This document shows, one piece after another, positions 34,051-64,000 of a stretch of 64,000 nt of DNA. The stretch is taken from contig SMMW01000559.1 of NCBI GenBank assembly GCA_004794655.1, forward strand, positions 1,488,001 to 1,552,000. The letters are read 5' to 3'. The position numbers and the translations under genes are program-made. Each line of letters opens with the position of its first letter. Positions within the stretch are counted from its first letter, which is position 1. Source of the stretch: Marisa cornuarietis. Taxonomy: Eukaryota > Mollusca > Gastropoda > Architaenioglossa > Ampullariidae. The notes below the pieces were generated by a model that made no database searches, had not been told where the DNA came from, and was given only the letters and a program-made list of their open reading frames with translations.

Positions 34051-36860
34051 TTGTGTTATCAAGTTATGGTTTGAGAAGTGTAAGATTTAGAAGTCAAATG
34101 ACTGCCATCATGACTACAAATGTACAGCATATCCTGGTTAAAGAGCCAGCTGAGGTGTGTTTCGCCAACACCACCCTCCTCCAGTCATTTGACCAACTTG
34201 CAGGGGATGGAGCTTGCAGGTCCGTGACCACCTAGCACAGCTCTATCCCTTAACCTGCTGAGTCCGAAGAGCCAGTTTACTAGCGTACCCAGCAGAGACC
34301 AAAGAGCCACAAAAGTGACTCTGCTCCACGATCGTGGTTCTCTCTTTGCACAATAGGCCACGGTTGTGGCTCTGCAGTTTCATTATTGTCTTCAAAATCG
34401 TAAATTTTAAGCCCATGTTTTTGAACATAGAAATATTTGTATGACGGGCTAAGAGCGTTAATGTTAAAATCAAAGAAGTGGTGACAAAGGAATGTAGACC
34501 CAAACCATCTGAGAACAGCTTTAAGTGAGGAAATATGCTCACGGAGGATTAGCCTTCTCAAATATCTGAGTGTGAAAGTCTGCTTAACAGCAATTTCATT
34601 CTCAAAAGTACGATTTAGCAGTTTGATGGTTGAATGCACAGACTACGCAAATGACAAGTAACTTGTGAACCAGAAATTCCTTGACATGATCTGCTCTCCT
34701 TCCAGGGGATTTAAAATCTGACAACAATCTTGCAACTTAGATGGAAAACTGAACTGCTGTTGGAGAAACAGGATTATTGCAGTTTCTGCATTTCTTGAGT
34801 GGCAACACTGAAAGCTACTCGGTCCTGTTAAGCCCACTAAAGGCACGTTTTCCATGACCTTCCAAAACGCAGGGGGGAAGAAACCGAAGACATGGTAAAG
34901 AAACAAGTGATTTAATTTAAATTCAACACAGAAAATTTTACACTTTGGATACATGCATGATTTACACAACGTATGACAAATTGACAATTTCATGGAAAAG
35001 GTAATTTGTTGTAAACATAGAAGTTAATAATATAATTTAAAAAGTCTATACAAGGCCAATGTTACATAATGGTGCACCAACTACAAAGTTTTGTACAAAA
35101 AAGCAAGTACTGATGTTTGACATTATTCCCTGTGCAAGAACAAATGACAAATGACCAGGCAGCCAGACTCCCAATTGGAGGATTGCTGCACTAGTCCAGG
35201 AAAGGGGTGCTACACTACATTAACTTGGCAACACCCATCACACAAGTCCACTGAATGCCAACGTGAAGTGTATGGACTGGGGAAAAGGTATTAAAATAGA
35301 GGCTGGGGAGTAAACTCTCTAGATGATCATGCTATGCTTCCATTCAAATGAAAGAAATCAAAACATTTAAATCCCAGTCCCCCTCCCCTTTGAAGAGAAT
35401 GAGTTATCAGGATAGTTCAGATGAAGAAAACGAAAGGCAGGTAGGCTGACCACAACCACAAGTAATGAAACCAAGGGAGGATGCTGGCAGAACACATCTA
35501 GGTTTGTGAGGTGGGTGGGTGGGTAGGAAAATGAAAACAATCACAGCCAAAAGCAGTAAATTAGGGGAATGTTTTACTGATGATGTGCAATGCAGCCTTT
35601 CTGGTTTTGAAACTGAGAACTGAATGCATACTTTAGTAATATGATGCCAAGCAAGCTAACTGATGAACTTGCTGGAAGTCCCAGAGTTTTATGTCTTGTG
35701 GCCAGGTAATAGAGTTTCACAGGAATATAAGTACCCGTGCTGATAGGTACCATGGCCATGATCTTAGAAGCAAAGATTTCTCAGAGTGCAGAAGTTCGTT
35801 GACAAACAACCAGACAGGAAATAACCTACAATAATAAGTAAAAGTGAGACTAAGAACTCCCCTTCAATAGATGACTGAAAACAGATTCTTATCTACCAGT
35901 AATGAAACACCTGCACAATTCCACAGCTACACACATTTTTAGGAAGGTTTTCTTTTCAAAAGAAGTCGCTACTCAGGCTCTTCCAACATCAAAACTTACA
36001 CCATGGAGGGCAAAAAGTTACAAAACTAAATGAAGGAAATATAACCTGAATAAGAAAAAAAGCCATGTAAAAGCTATTGGTACATACATGTATATACCAC
36101 AAGTATTTAATTCTGCATCAAGATAGTACTGATGGTTGTTTGTGTTTTACGCTGGGTCAGTAACTAAGGCTATATCACGACGAAGGCAGTACTGAAAGTA
36201 TATAGCAAAACAGTGGGGTTTTTCAACAGCCAGCCTTTCAATGCCTTTAAGGCAACACTGTGCAATAACAGCACTATTTCCTTTAAATCCATGTCGTTTT
36301 TATGAGGAGACGTGGGTCACGGGATATCTAATTCATCACAGTTATTACAAAAACAATCACTCGACTGATCAGGAAATCTAGAAACGTTCCTGTCATGTCT
36401 GGTAAGACAATTCCAACCAAACAAAGACTGCAAGAAGCTCGTATTCAAGGCAGCTGAAGGACACTGATGATGTTCAATGAGACTTGAGAACCTGACATCA
36501 GAATGGACTGATTGAGGCCTTCTTAGCTGGATATGTAAATATGTAACTACGGCACATTTTACAAGAAAGAAATGCAAAAATGTGCCTAACATAACCATAT
36601 ATTCGACAGTGAAGGCTTGTGAATCACCTATATCTTCCTTATATTCTCTGATAATAGATTCAAGTTCACAGAACCTCATGTTGATAACATTGGGATAGAG
36701 CCTGCTTCAGGTGTGTCTACAAGCCTGACAGATGTTGGTAGATTGCTGACAAAGCCTCACATCTGTCAGAATGGCAGTCTGCAAATGATCATGGACCAAG
36801 TTTATAAACTAAGAAAACTCTCAAGAGTCAGCATGAATCTCGGTAGACAGTGCAATTTTA
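34051..36860 (-). other. Non-coding flank between Ly6 and calcineurin genes
   Basis: Three minus-strand open frames of 116-120 codons (34280-34639, 34643-34993, 36317-36679) match no family I recognise and are most likely chance. Self-complementary motifs (AGAGCCAC / GTGGTTCTCT) near 34295-34350 suggest transposon remnants. Confidence 0.25.
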
Positions 36861-36863
36861 TAG

Positions 36864-37236
36864 TGTACTGGTGGTGACCGGACACTTAATCCCCTAGACA
36901 TTTAATCCCCAGACACTTAATCCCCTATACATTTAATCCCCAGACACTTAATCCTCAAAAATGCCCCAATGTTATAAATGTTGAAGTTAAGTATTATTTT
37001 AATTGTCAAACATTTTGTTTACATGAAAATAATTATTTGAATTTGAATTAAATTTTTCATTTACTTCATAATTACATTTTTCATTTACTTCATAATTACA
37101 TTTTTCATTTACTTCGTAATTTCTTGAGTTGAAATTTCATTTTGAGGATTAAGTGTCTGGGGATTAAGTGTCTAGGGGATTAAGTGTCTAGGAGATTAAG
37201 TGTCGGGGATTAAGTGTCTGGGATTCTGTACTGGTG
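36864..37236. mobile_element. Foldback-like element with tandem-repeat arms and 10-bp target duplication
   Basis: The decamer TGTACTGGTG occurs at 36864-36873 and 37227-37236. Between them, the left arm (36874-36962) carries about five copies of a 14-16-bp unit GACACTTAATCCCC(TA), and the right arm (37138-37226) carries about five copies of its reverse complement. The spacer (about 175 bp) is AT-rich and holds a three-copy 24-bp tandem repeat. Arms of tandem repeats with 9-10-bp duplications are the design of Foldback/MULE-type elements. No transposase is present. Confidence 0.8.
37053..37124. repeat. 24-bp tandem repeat, three copies
   Basis: TTTTTCATTTACTTCATAAT recurs at 37053, 37077 and 37101 with a period of 24 bp, inside the Foldback-like element spacer. 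Confidence 0.85.
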
Positions 37237-37239
37237 CAT

Positions 37240-40200
37240 GCTTTGTGAGCTACACTAGATGCCATCTGAAAATGAATGGACTCGTCAGCTACATGTAACT
37301 AGACTTCTCATGCTGATTTAATGCATTCTTGACTCCATGCTGTTTACCTTCTAGAGCTATAACATGAAATTTCATTTTGTTCATGATTCTGCTAAAAAAA
37401 AAATCCTCTGATAAGAAAACAGAAAAACATACATTTCTGACCAATGCAGTGCTATTTTCTACAAAGCATCAATTACAGTACACAGTATGTGCATACATGT
37501 GTGTGTTTGGTAAACTTTAAAATAAAATTAATATTCAACTTTTTAAAAATGTTTGCACCATAAATCTCAGGTATCATGTTAAATTGACAGGTAAAAGCAA
37601 TAGTTGTGAAAAGAGATTTAAAAAAAATTTAAGCATTTTCTCAAAAGTATTTGTTCTTTATAAGGTTGTGAAAAATTAAACTGTTTTTGGACATATTTTA
37701 AAAACAAAAAACTCAGACATGAAGGACCTCTTTGCACAAATGTTTAGTACCAAAAAAAAAAAAAAAAAGATATCTGACTCTAAATTTTCATTCATAATTC
37801 GTACACATATAAATATTGCACACAAAATTCCAACAAGCAAATGTAGATTTACAAAATATTAATAAAAAACGAATATTTCAGTTAAAGGTTCCTTACGCAA
37901 TACATGCTAAATGTCTGTTGTAACAATGCACTTCAGAAACAACTACTACCTGGAAATATTGACTATCACTGACAGAATGGATGTAACACATACTACTCGG
38001 TACAGGAGACATTTAAAGGAACCAAGATAAAACAGGGAAAAGAAACTGAAGGATATCACCAGTGAAAAGTTACCTGTTCATAAATAGGGCTACAGACTAT
38101 GCTCAGAGCTGTGAACCAACACAGCTACAATGCATCTTATCCTTTGCTACCTTACAGCAGATATGCTTTCATAACACCATCCTGACATAGATATACAACA
38201 CAAATGCTTAATTATATTGTGAGTGTTGAAGGGGTGAATATCAAAGACTTAGCCATGATCAGAAACTAGCATTCATAGTGAATGAGCTCTCTCATCAACA
38301 CACCTACAAGCATGCATACGCACAAAATTGAAAATGTGGTGAGCAAAGGAAGTGGGCATGCACACTTACGTGGGTGTTCCTCATGCATTCCTGCAAACAC
38401 ACTCCCCCCGACATACACACACAAATATGCCTAGTCTTCTCCATGTCTTCAAAACAGGAAAAATTAAGTCGACAAGAAAATCTGCCCAAAGCTAAATCTA
38501 ACAAGTACAAAAGAAGAAAATGTGTGTGTTGTATACACCAGAAGGCATTGCATGAGGTACTAAAACCAAACTGCAGACTGAGTAGTGCAGATCATTGGCA
38601 AAGTCACATGAGCAGAGGAATGTCATTGGGAGCAGGAACCACACAAATACCTTGGGTACACATTCAAATAAACTAAGCTGCTTCTTGAGCTCTTCAGATT
38701 GACACTCGTCATGTCCCTTGTCACCTATCATGGGGGATGAGTGTTTTCCACACAAAAGGGTGGGTTTTCAACATCATACACCAGTATAAAATAAGTATTC
38801 CTAGTTTTATGTTAAGTGCTAGTACCATCAAAGGTGTGCACAAGTGTAATTAAAAAGAAAATTACATCAACCACTGATGTGTAGAATGCCAATAATACAG
38901 TAAAGCCTAAGAAAATACACTGAAAGTTTCTTTCTCCATTTATCAAGAAAAGCATTTTTTTGTTTTGCAAATATCTGCTTGTTTTATTGTGAAAAAATGA
39001 AACAAGAAGCAGACATTGCAAAAAAAAAAAAAAAAAACCACAAAAAATTTCAACAAAATTTTATTCTGAAAAGGTCAGCCAGCTGTACATGGAAGGGAGG
39101 GGGTAAGTAGGGGAGTGGTTATAACTGGAAAGATCTTCGCACATGGTGAAGGCCAACACAGTCAGTACACTTTCAAAGCACACATTTTGAAAGCTTCTGA
39201 TTCTTTTGTTTCTCCTCCTCATAGACTCTAGCCAGCATTTCTGTTGCCATGAACTCGCTATCAACTTATGTTTTTCTACAGTTTCAATAAGCAATATAAA
39301 GACGCCTGGTTTCAAGGTTTAAAACACCTCTCATTATACTTTAATTAATGGCCGAATCGTTTTATGGCAGCTTTTCTGTATAAGGCAAACAGCCTCTCTA
39401 CTTTTAGTGATGAATGCAGGTTAAAGGTATCTTTTATTACAAGCAGAATTCTTGGAGGATGGTAGACATACCCACTACCTTTGCAAAGTAAAACTAGGCA
39501 ACACCCACAAATGTTGGCATGTTGACAAATGCCAAGAAGTGGCACACACTGTCTTGCCAACAAAGAAGCCATTCCTAGATACACCCATACAATGCACCAA
39601 AGAATTTACCTTCCACAACTACTCTCGACTGTGCTTCTGCTTGTTAGGTCAGGATCAACGCTTCAATAGGCAATACATGCTTTACTCAGATTAACAGTTG
39701 AAATAAAATATTCTCTCTTAACAGTCTGCTCAACTCAGCAGCTAATGCTGTGAATCACACAAGTTTGAGATACAAGTGCAAAATGATCCAAGTGACGTCA
39801 CTCTGCTTTTGCTGCATGGCCCAATGCACCATCCTGCTGAATCATCTTCAAGTATCAACAGTCTATTTGGGAAATAACATGAAACTTGATGCTTATTGTG
39901 ACATTGCTGACTAGAAAAGTGGGATAGTGTTAGGATGTGACATTATTTTGCTGATCTAACAACATCTGATAATGTGTAACATGAAGAGACAGAAAACACT
40001 TTGAGAACACTTAAATTCATCCTTTTATACCCTTTCTTTTAAACAATTTAAAAAAATAACTGCATTACTGTTGAGTGTTACTTTGCAAGTTCACAAGCAC
40101 TCAATTTACAAACCATACAGTAGTTAAAGGATGAGATCACATGAAAGGGGAACAAAATTATCAATGAACATAGTCATGAAAGTAAAATTGCCATCTTAGA

Positions 40201-40677
40201 GGTTAACAATATATTTTAAGCAGGCTGTCGGAGGAAAAAATAACCAAAAAAGTGCACCTGGCAGATGAACATTATTGGGAGTAGGGGAGGGGGGCAGGAA
40301 GCCAGCTTCCTGTGTTTACAGAGAATCTGGTCAGATCCAAGCTCTGTGTCCATGTGCATGTGTGTATGGACCTCTGCATGCATGTGTGACAGAGAAAGCA
40401 AGAATGTGCATGATACAAATGTCAGTAACTTGTTCCAGTCATTACTTAGATGATGGCAGAGGCAGCAAAAAGAATCTGGAAAAAATGGGGAAACTCTCAA
40501 GTGGGGGTGGGGTTGGAGGATGAGGGGAATGCAGCAGATCAAGTGGTGACTTTTGGGGATAAAGATCAGGGGAAGGTAACTAGGCGTATGATGGTCTAGC
40601 AGGACCAAGACCACAACACCAGAGCCAGAAAGAAAGCCTGGATGTTATGAATACATCTAGCACACTGCTGGCAGCAG
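37240..40677 (-). other. Calcineurin A downstream flank and probable 3' UTR
   Basis: 3.4 kb without recognisable coding sequence, with two long poly(A) tracts (about 37754 and 39020) and a perfect CRE palindrome at 39793-39800. Where the 3' UTR ends is unknown. Confidence 0.3.
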
Positions 40678-59461
<18,784 letters not shown>

Positions 59462-60527
59462 CTGAACACAAAAAGAGCAAGCTTTAAGAATTATGCAAAC
59501 AGGAAAATCAGTGAGTCTGTTTTAACTTCTTTAAATCCTTAGTTTTCACTTCTGCTCTTATTTCTGTCCAGCACATTTCTTTGAACTCCTTGTTGCCAGT
59601 CATAATGTCTTGTCATCTCTTAACACAAAATCAAATAGGCAGTATGCTTTTGCCTATTGTGTTATCGAAGATCTGGAACTCCAATCTCTTCGAGATCTGC
59701 GTTGTACAAATTTCTCAACCAATTAACGTACACTTAATGTTCATAAATATTTTTATAAAGATTTTTCCTGTGGTTCTTTTTTGAAATAATGTTCCATGTT
59801 TTAATACGCTTTACAAGATACAAGGGGGCAGTAGGTAGTAATGCCATATGACAGAGGAGGGCGTCACAATCAGACAAACATATGTACATATACACAGTGA
59901 ACATGGCCAGGAACATGAAGGTAAGCAGAGAAGGTAACAATCAGGGTAAATCAATTACAGCAGGTATTTCAAAACGAGGGTGGTTTTATGTCCAGGCCAG
60001 AAAGCAAGTAGTGTTTCCACTGTATATATTTATATATATAGAGAGGAGGGGCATTCCAAATACTGGGGTCAGCGAAAGAGAATGAGTAAGAGAATCTGAA
60101 GTTGGAATCTGAATAGTAAAGGTTCCTTATAATATTCTGAAAGGATGAAGCTTTCTTGAAAATAGGAATATTTAGGGCAGATAAGCAGAAAGTGTATTTC
60201 AGTACTTCATCTCAACCAAAAGGGAACTTATGACAGTACAAACTTGAAATACTCAACTAAATCTTATCAAAAGACCTCTAATGCCAGTATGTTTAATATC
60301 TGCAAGAAAACTACTCTGTATTAAAGTATCTAAATCGTAAGGAAAGAACTGTGAACTAGATTTAACTTTGTTACGGCATTTTTGATTTAAAAATTAACCC
60401 TTTAAATAGGCTGTAGCAGTAATATCAATAAAAACACACCAGAGCCAAAAATATGGTTTCAAAGTGCTTTTTGTATATTATTCCCAAGTTTCTTTGCTAA
60501 AAACAACGAAAATCAAATTAAAGATCT

Positions 60528-60792
60528 GGGGCCAGTTGCACAACACGTTTCTAAACCTTAAAACTGTTCTAAAGAGGTAGAATCTCTTCTAAGCCATTTT
60601 GATGCATTGCAGAAAAACATACAAAAAATTTTACTGACAGGACGGAAAGTCAGACTTAAACAACTTTATCTTACATAAAGCAGTTTTAGTTTTAACAATT
60701 CTAAAATTGTGGTGTGTACTTTAAAATAATTATCTAAAAAGAGTTGAGCCTAAAAGTGTTTAAAATTAGAAATGTGTTGTGCAACTGGCCCC
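60528..60792. mobile_element. Miniature inverted-repeat element (265 bp)
   Basis: The ends GGGGCCAGTTGCACAACAC and its reverse complement match over 26 bp with one mismatch, and partial complementarity continues inward. No coding capacity and no clear target duplication, so the superfamily is open. Confidence 0.75.
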
Positions 60793-62339
60793 TGATTACT
60801 GGCTGTCATATTTTGTTTATAGATCTGTCTGATGAAAAAAATAAATTGTATTCTACTTATATGTTTGCCCCTGGATGCCATTTTTGACAAAGTGAAAACA
60901 ATACCCTGCTGCATACTTTTTATACAGATTCATGTTTTCTTTTGATATATTTTTAACTAATTTTTGGTCTAGCGATTAGAAAATAAATACTTTTTAAAAA
61001 TATAGAAAATATAGTAAGCTTTGACACGCTCCCATGAAAAGTCTTGGAAATTACAACCTGGTGTCAGGTACCACCATAAAGTTCGTTTTTCACTGAAAAA
61101 TTTGATATATAGAACTATGCCATTACATATGTCTATATATAGAAATATCGCCAGTCAATAAAAAATAAGTACTACTGAAACACATTTCTCATTGTGAGTT
61201 CAGTCAACATTGTGTACACCCACAGATCCAAAATATAAACATGTATTGGAAAATGTAGTGATGAAGAACAAACCCCACAGATGTTAAAATGTGAAGCGTG
61301 CACGGTCCAGAGATCACAAAGCTATGATCGCAGAGGCATGAAGACAAGTAATCCATCAAGCCAAAAACCTTTGGACAAGATGCCCCACACAAACAATAGA
61401 TCGGAAAAACTTTTAGTGGAAGATATGTGTTATTATAAAACAAAGGAGGGCCCACCAAACTGAAAGACTTGGAGTGGACATGATTATGTGGCACAAAACT
61501 CTTATAACTGTATACCACACAATCACCGGTTTTAGAATTCTTACCTGGATATTATATTGTGAAACATGCATGGAAGCTGTTCTGAACAGCATTTTTTAAA
61601 ATCAATTTATTCTTGTTGGTTGAAAGTGGTTTATGCCAGTTCACATGCCCTTTAATATTCCCGCTAATTTTTTGTAACTGTATCTGTTGTAGTTAAAAAA
61701 ATACAGGTGCTTCTGGCAATAATATATTAATATTGCACTTTTCTGCCTTTCAAATAAAAAAAGTGTTTAACTTTAGGGCTTTGGATAATAAAAGATTAAT
61801 ATCAGAACCCTTGAACAAAATCTGCATACAAAATATTTGCTACCTTCTAAAATGTTAACAAATAATCTTGAACTACTAATCTGTCTGAACTAAGACCAAC
61901 CAAAAGTTGAAAAATGTGAAGTTGTCACTGTTACCATCATTTGTTATAAAACAGGTTGGCTAATTACGGGAAAAATTATGGAAACATGATGAAAACACAG
62001 CTACCTTTAAAATTAAAGCTGTGAACCTCTGCTTCTTGCAAATATGAAACCTTACTTTTTAATTTATTTTGTGTTTTCATACCCCTCATAACATGGCACA
62101 CTTCCAAGTGAAACAGAAAAATTGTAGAACGACACTACCTACTTTAAACACAATTTGAATTCTTTCAAAAAGTACTTGACACGGGCAACATCTTGATTAC
62201 CCCCTACCCCCTTAAAAAAAACCTGTAAGAGTATTTGCAGTGTAGGCACTACCTGGTAAACACAGGTTAAGTTGTCATCACAGTTTAAATTAAGCAGCAT
62301 TTCATAGGTTTTTCTTGGTAAGCCCTCACATGGCATCTG

Positions 62340-62790
62340 TTGAAGCTTGAGCCAGTATGCAATTTTTAGTTACTGTGCTGCTAAACAGTGGAGCTCTCTT
62401 CCCTTCCATATCCACCAACTACCCACCATCAAATCTTTTATAGGTGCACTAAAATCACATTTGTTTCATGAGCATTACTCCATGCAATCTGCTGGCACAA
62501 ACAAACAAAATCCTTGCAATCTACATAATGCTAGTCCATTTTCTAACCCTTTCTTCCACTTTTTTGTCTATTGACTAGTCCACGTGCTCGTCTTTATGAA
62601 ACTCAATTCTTACTGTTTGTTACCCGATTCCTCTTTGTGCCATCTATATTTGTCTTTTATTACTTGCACGGTTGTTTATTCTTCTGTCCTTCATATGCTG
62701 TCCACGTCTCATTCTTGTCTCAAGGACTGAAAGCATGCTCCTTCATAAGCGTGATTAGTGCTGTATAAATCAAGTTTATTATCATCATCT
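62340..62790 (+). mobile_element. CR1/L2-like LINE 3' end
   Basis: It begins in the C-terminal LINE block (FSYCAAKQWSSLPFHIHQLP, LKSHLF) and ends in a GTGCTGTATAAATCAAG/TTATTATCATCATC tail, related to the 440, 4875 and 52820 copies. Antisense to calcineurin A. Confidence 0.78.
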
Positions 62791-63143
62791 AACATATGAA
62801 TTAATGTACAAAGTGCGGCTTCCACAGTCACTATCTGAGGTTCTATTAGTTACATTAATTTGTTCATAGTACACAAATGTACTTTTTCAATAATACTATT
62901 ATTTGCAATCAGTCCCCAAATTTCAGAGCCAAAAAAAAAAAAAAGGTTGCAGTGTGAATCACACACATTAAAAAAAAAAACAACAAAGCTGAGGGTTGAC
63001 TATCAAAAGACTATAGTACTTTAAGGATACGCATATATACATCAAACTAAGCTTTAGCAGCAAGGTCTCACAAAAGTATATGTTAAGACAGAACAGGTGG
63101 ACATAACTATACCAAAGTATCTGTACATATTAACAATCTAAGT

Positions 63144-63322
63144 CCGCGGTTCTCAACCTGGGGGGCGCGCCCCCCAAGGGGGGGTGCAAGCTGCTGAAAA
63201 GGGGGCCGCAAAGGCGGTCATTTTATCATATCTCATATAGGTATTAGTGGCTAAGGGGGGCGCGCGGACGTACCTTTATTCGTCTGGGGGGGGCGTCACA
63301 AGTAAAAGGTTGAGAAACGCTG
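63144..63322. mobile_element. hAT-type non-autonomous DNA transposon (179 bp)
   Basis: Ends CCGCGGTTCTCAACCT and AGGTTGAGAAACGCTG, flanked by a perfect 8-bp duplication ATCTAAGT (63136-63143, 63323-63330). The interior is GC-rich with a GGGGGGCGCGCCCCCC palindrome. The diagnostic ends and duplication place it in hAT. Confidence 0.92.
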
Positions 63323-63593
63323 ATCTAAGTTGTTTACCATCATAAAAATTTCTATTTTTGCAATAAAACCGATATTTCTAAAAATGTTAGATATATCCAT
63401 ATATACCACAATATCTAAGTGTTTGGCAACTGGACATAAAACATTCAAAAGATTTTCCAGACCCATTACTATTTTAGAAAATAATGAAATATCTCAGCAG
63501 AAAGTAAAATAAACAGCTGGATAAAATCAGGGAACTAATTTTCTGTGCATTATATAAATAATTTGATCATTTATGTATAAAGGTACACACATA

Positions 63594-64000
63594 GGAGGTG
63601 TGGCAGAAAAGTAATGAGACTGATTTTTTATATACCAAAGTTTTATTTTTTTTCAAATATCAATGTTATCCCCTTCAAAATAATACCCTTGGACAACTAC
63701 ACACCGATGGAGACGTTGTTCCCTCTTTTGGTAGCAGCGCTGGAAGTCTTCAACCGGTATGGTCTTCAGCATGTCCGTTACACTCGTTTGGATGTTTTCT
63801 AAAGTCCCGAAATGACGTCCTTTGAGGACATTTTTCAGTTTAGAAAAAGGAAAAAGTCACGGGCTGAGGTCAGGTGAATAGGGGGGGTTGGGGAAGCACA
63901 GAAGGAGAATCGTTCACAAAGAATTTGTTCCTCCTGGACAAACTGTCAACCAAGTTTTTTTTAAAGATGTCCTTGAAAGGCCCAGAAAAAGGGTCATTCG
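63594..64000. mobile_element. Mariner-derived element with inverted internal segment (copy 2, cut by the window edge)
   Basis: TA at 63592-63593 and a terminal repeat matching copy 1 (GGAGGTGTGGCAGAAAAGTA). The first part encodes the transposase C terminus on minus (LDNYTPMETL side is its reverse). From about 63905 the sequence encodes the transposase middle on plus (HKEFVPPGQTVNQ). The junction (GGGGAAGCACAGAAGGAGAA) equals that of copy 1 in reverse. The far end lies beyond the window. Confidence 0.85.

Larger units (their letters stand above)
59462..64000 (-). other. PPP3CA: Calcineurin A upstream intron or 5' region
   Basis: No candidate for the missing first exon was recognised. The region is filled with non-coding sequence and four mobile elements. 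If the first exon lies beyond the window, this is all intron. Confidence 0.5.

Noticed and set aside
34249..34400. TTAA followed by a self-complementary AGAGCCAC segment, suggesting a piggyBac-type end
   Set aside because: I could not find the matching opposite end with a second TTAA, so the class is not supported.
34280..34993. Adjoining minus-strand frames of 119 and 116 codons
   Set aside because: No recognisable domain, no splice or promoter context, and AT-rich composition allows such lengths by chance.
36317..36679. 120-codon minus-strand frame
   Set aside because: No motif recognised; probably chance in the calcineurin A downstream flank.

Overview
The window is animal nuclear DNA: AT-rich, with GT-AG introns, several LINE and DNA-transposon remnants, and four protein-coding genes spread over 64 kb. 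The reverse-transcriptase and mariner families and the single, pre-vertebrate-duplication-like calcineurin A and synaptogyrin point to a lophotrochozoan, most likely a mollusc and probably a gastropod. That placement is inference, not proof. No bacterial operon, CRISPR array, rRNA gene or intact tRNA gene is visible.

Layout. 0.4-2.7 kb holds LINE debris, including a LINE reverse transcriptase split by a 244-bp insertion flanked by a 10-bp target duplication. 5.4-10.6 kb (minus) is a complete six-exon ZNF598, the E3 ubiquitin ligase of collided ribosomes. Head to head with it, 345 bp away, starts a complete four-exon synaptogyrin (10.9-18.5 kb, plus). The two share a short promoter region with a perfect CRE. 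18.5-28.8 kb is non-coding flank, including a roughly 630-bp inverted-repeat element at 27.7-28.35 kb. 29.0-32.2 kb (plus) is a complete three-exon small secreted, GPI-anchored-type Ly6/uPAR protein. 34-40.7 kb is non-coding and carries a Foldback-like element with five-copy tandem-repeat arms and a 10-bp target duplication. 40.7-59.5 kb (minus) is the calcineurin A catalytic subunit: twelve coding exons found, with only the short N-terminal exon (about 20 residues) missing, probably beyond 64 kb.

Function. The genes do not form a pathway in the operon sense. Synaptogyrin (synaptic vesicles), calcineurin A (dephosphorylates synaptic and nuclear substrates) and the Ly6 protein (members often modulate channels or receptors) would all suit neural expression, but this is co-location only. 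ZNF598 is a housekeeping ribosome-quality-control gene.

Mobile DNA is the most unusual content: a mariner derivative with an internally inverted transposase whose junction is shared by two copies 50 kb apart, the Foldback-like element, two hAT-type miniature elements with 8-bp target duplications, another miniature element with long terminal inverted repeats, a tRNA-like SINE head, and five CR1/L2-like LINE fragments. I see no novel multi-gene system. The mobile-element structures are the best candidates for something undescribed. Exon limits were set by hand from splice sites and reading-frame continuity; in every gene the phases close exactly.
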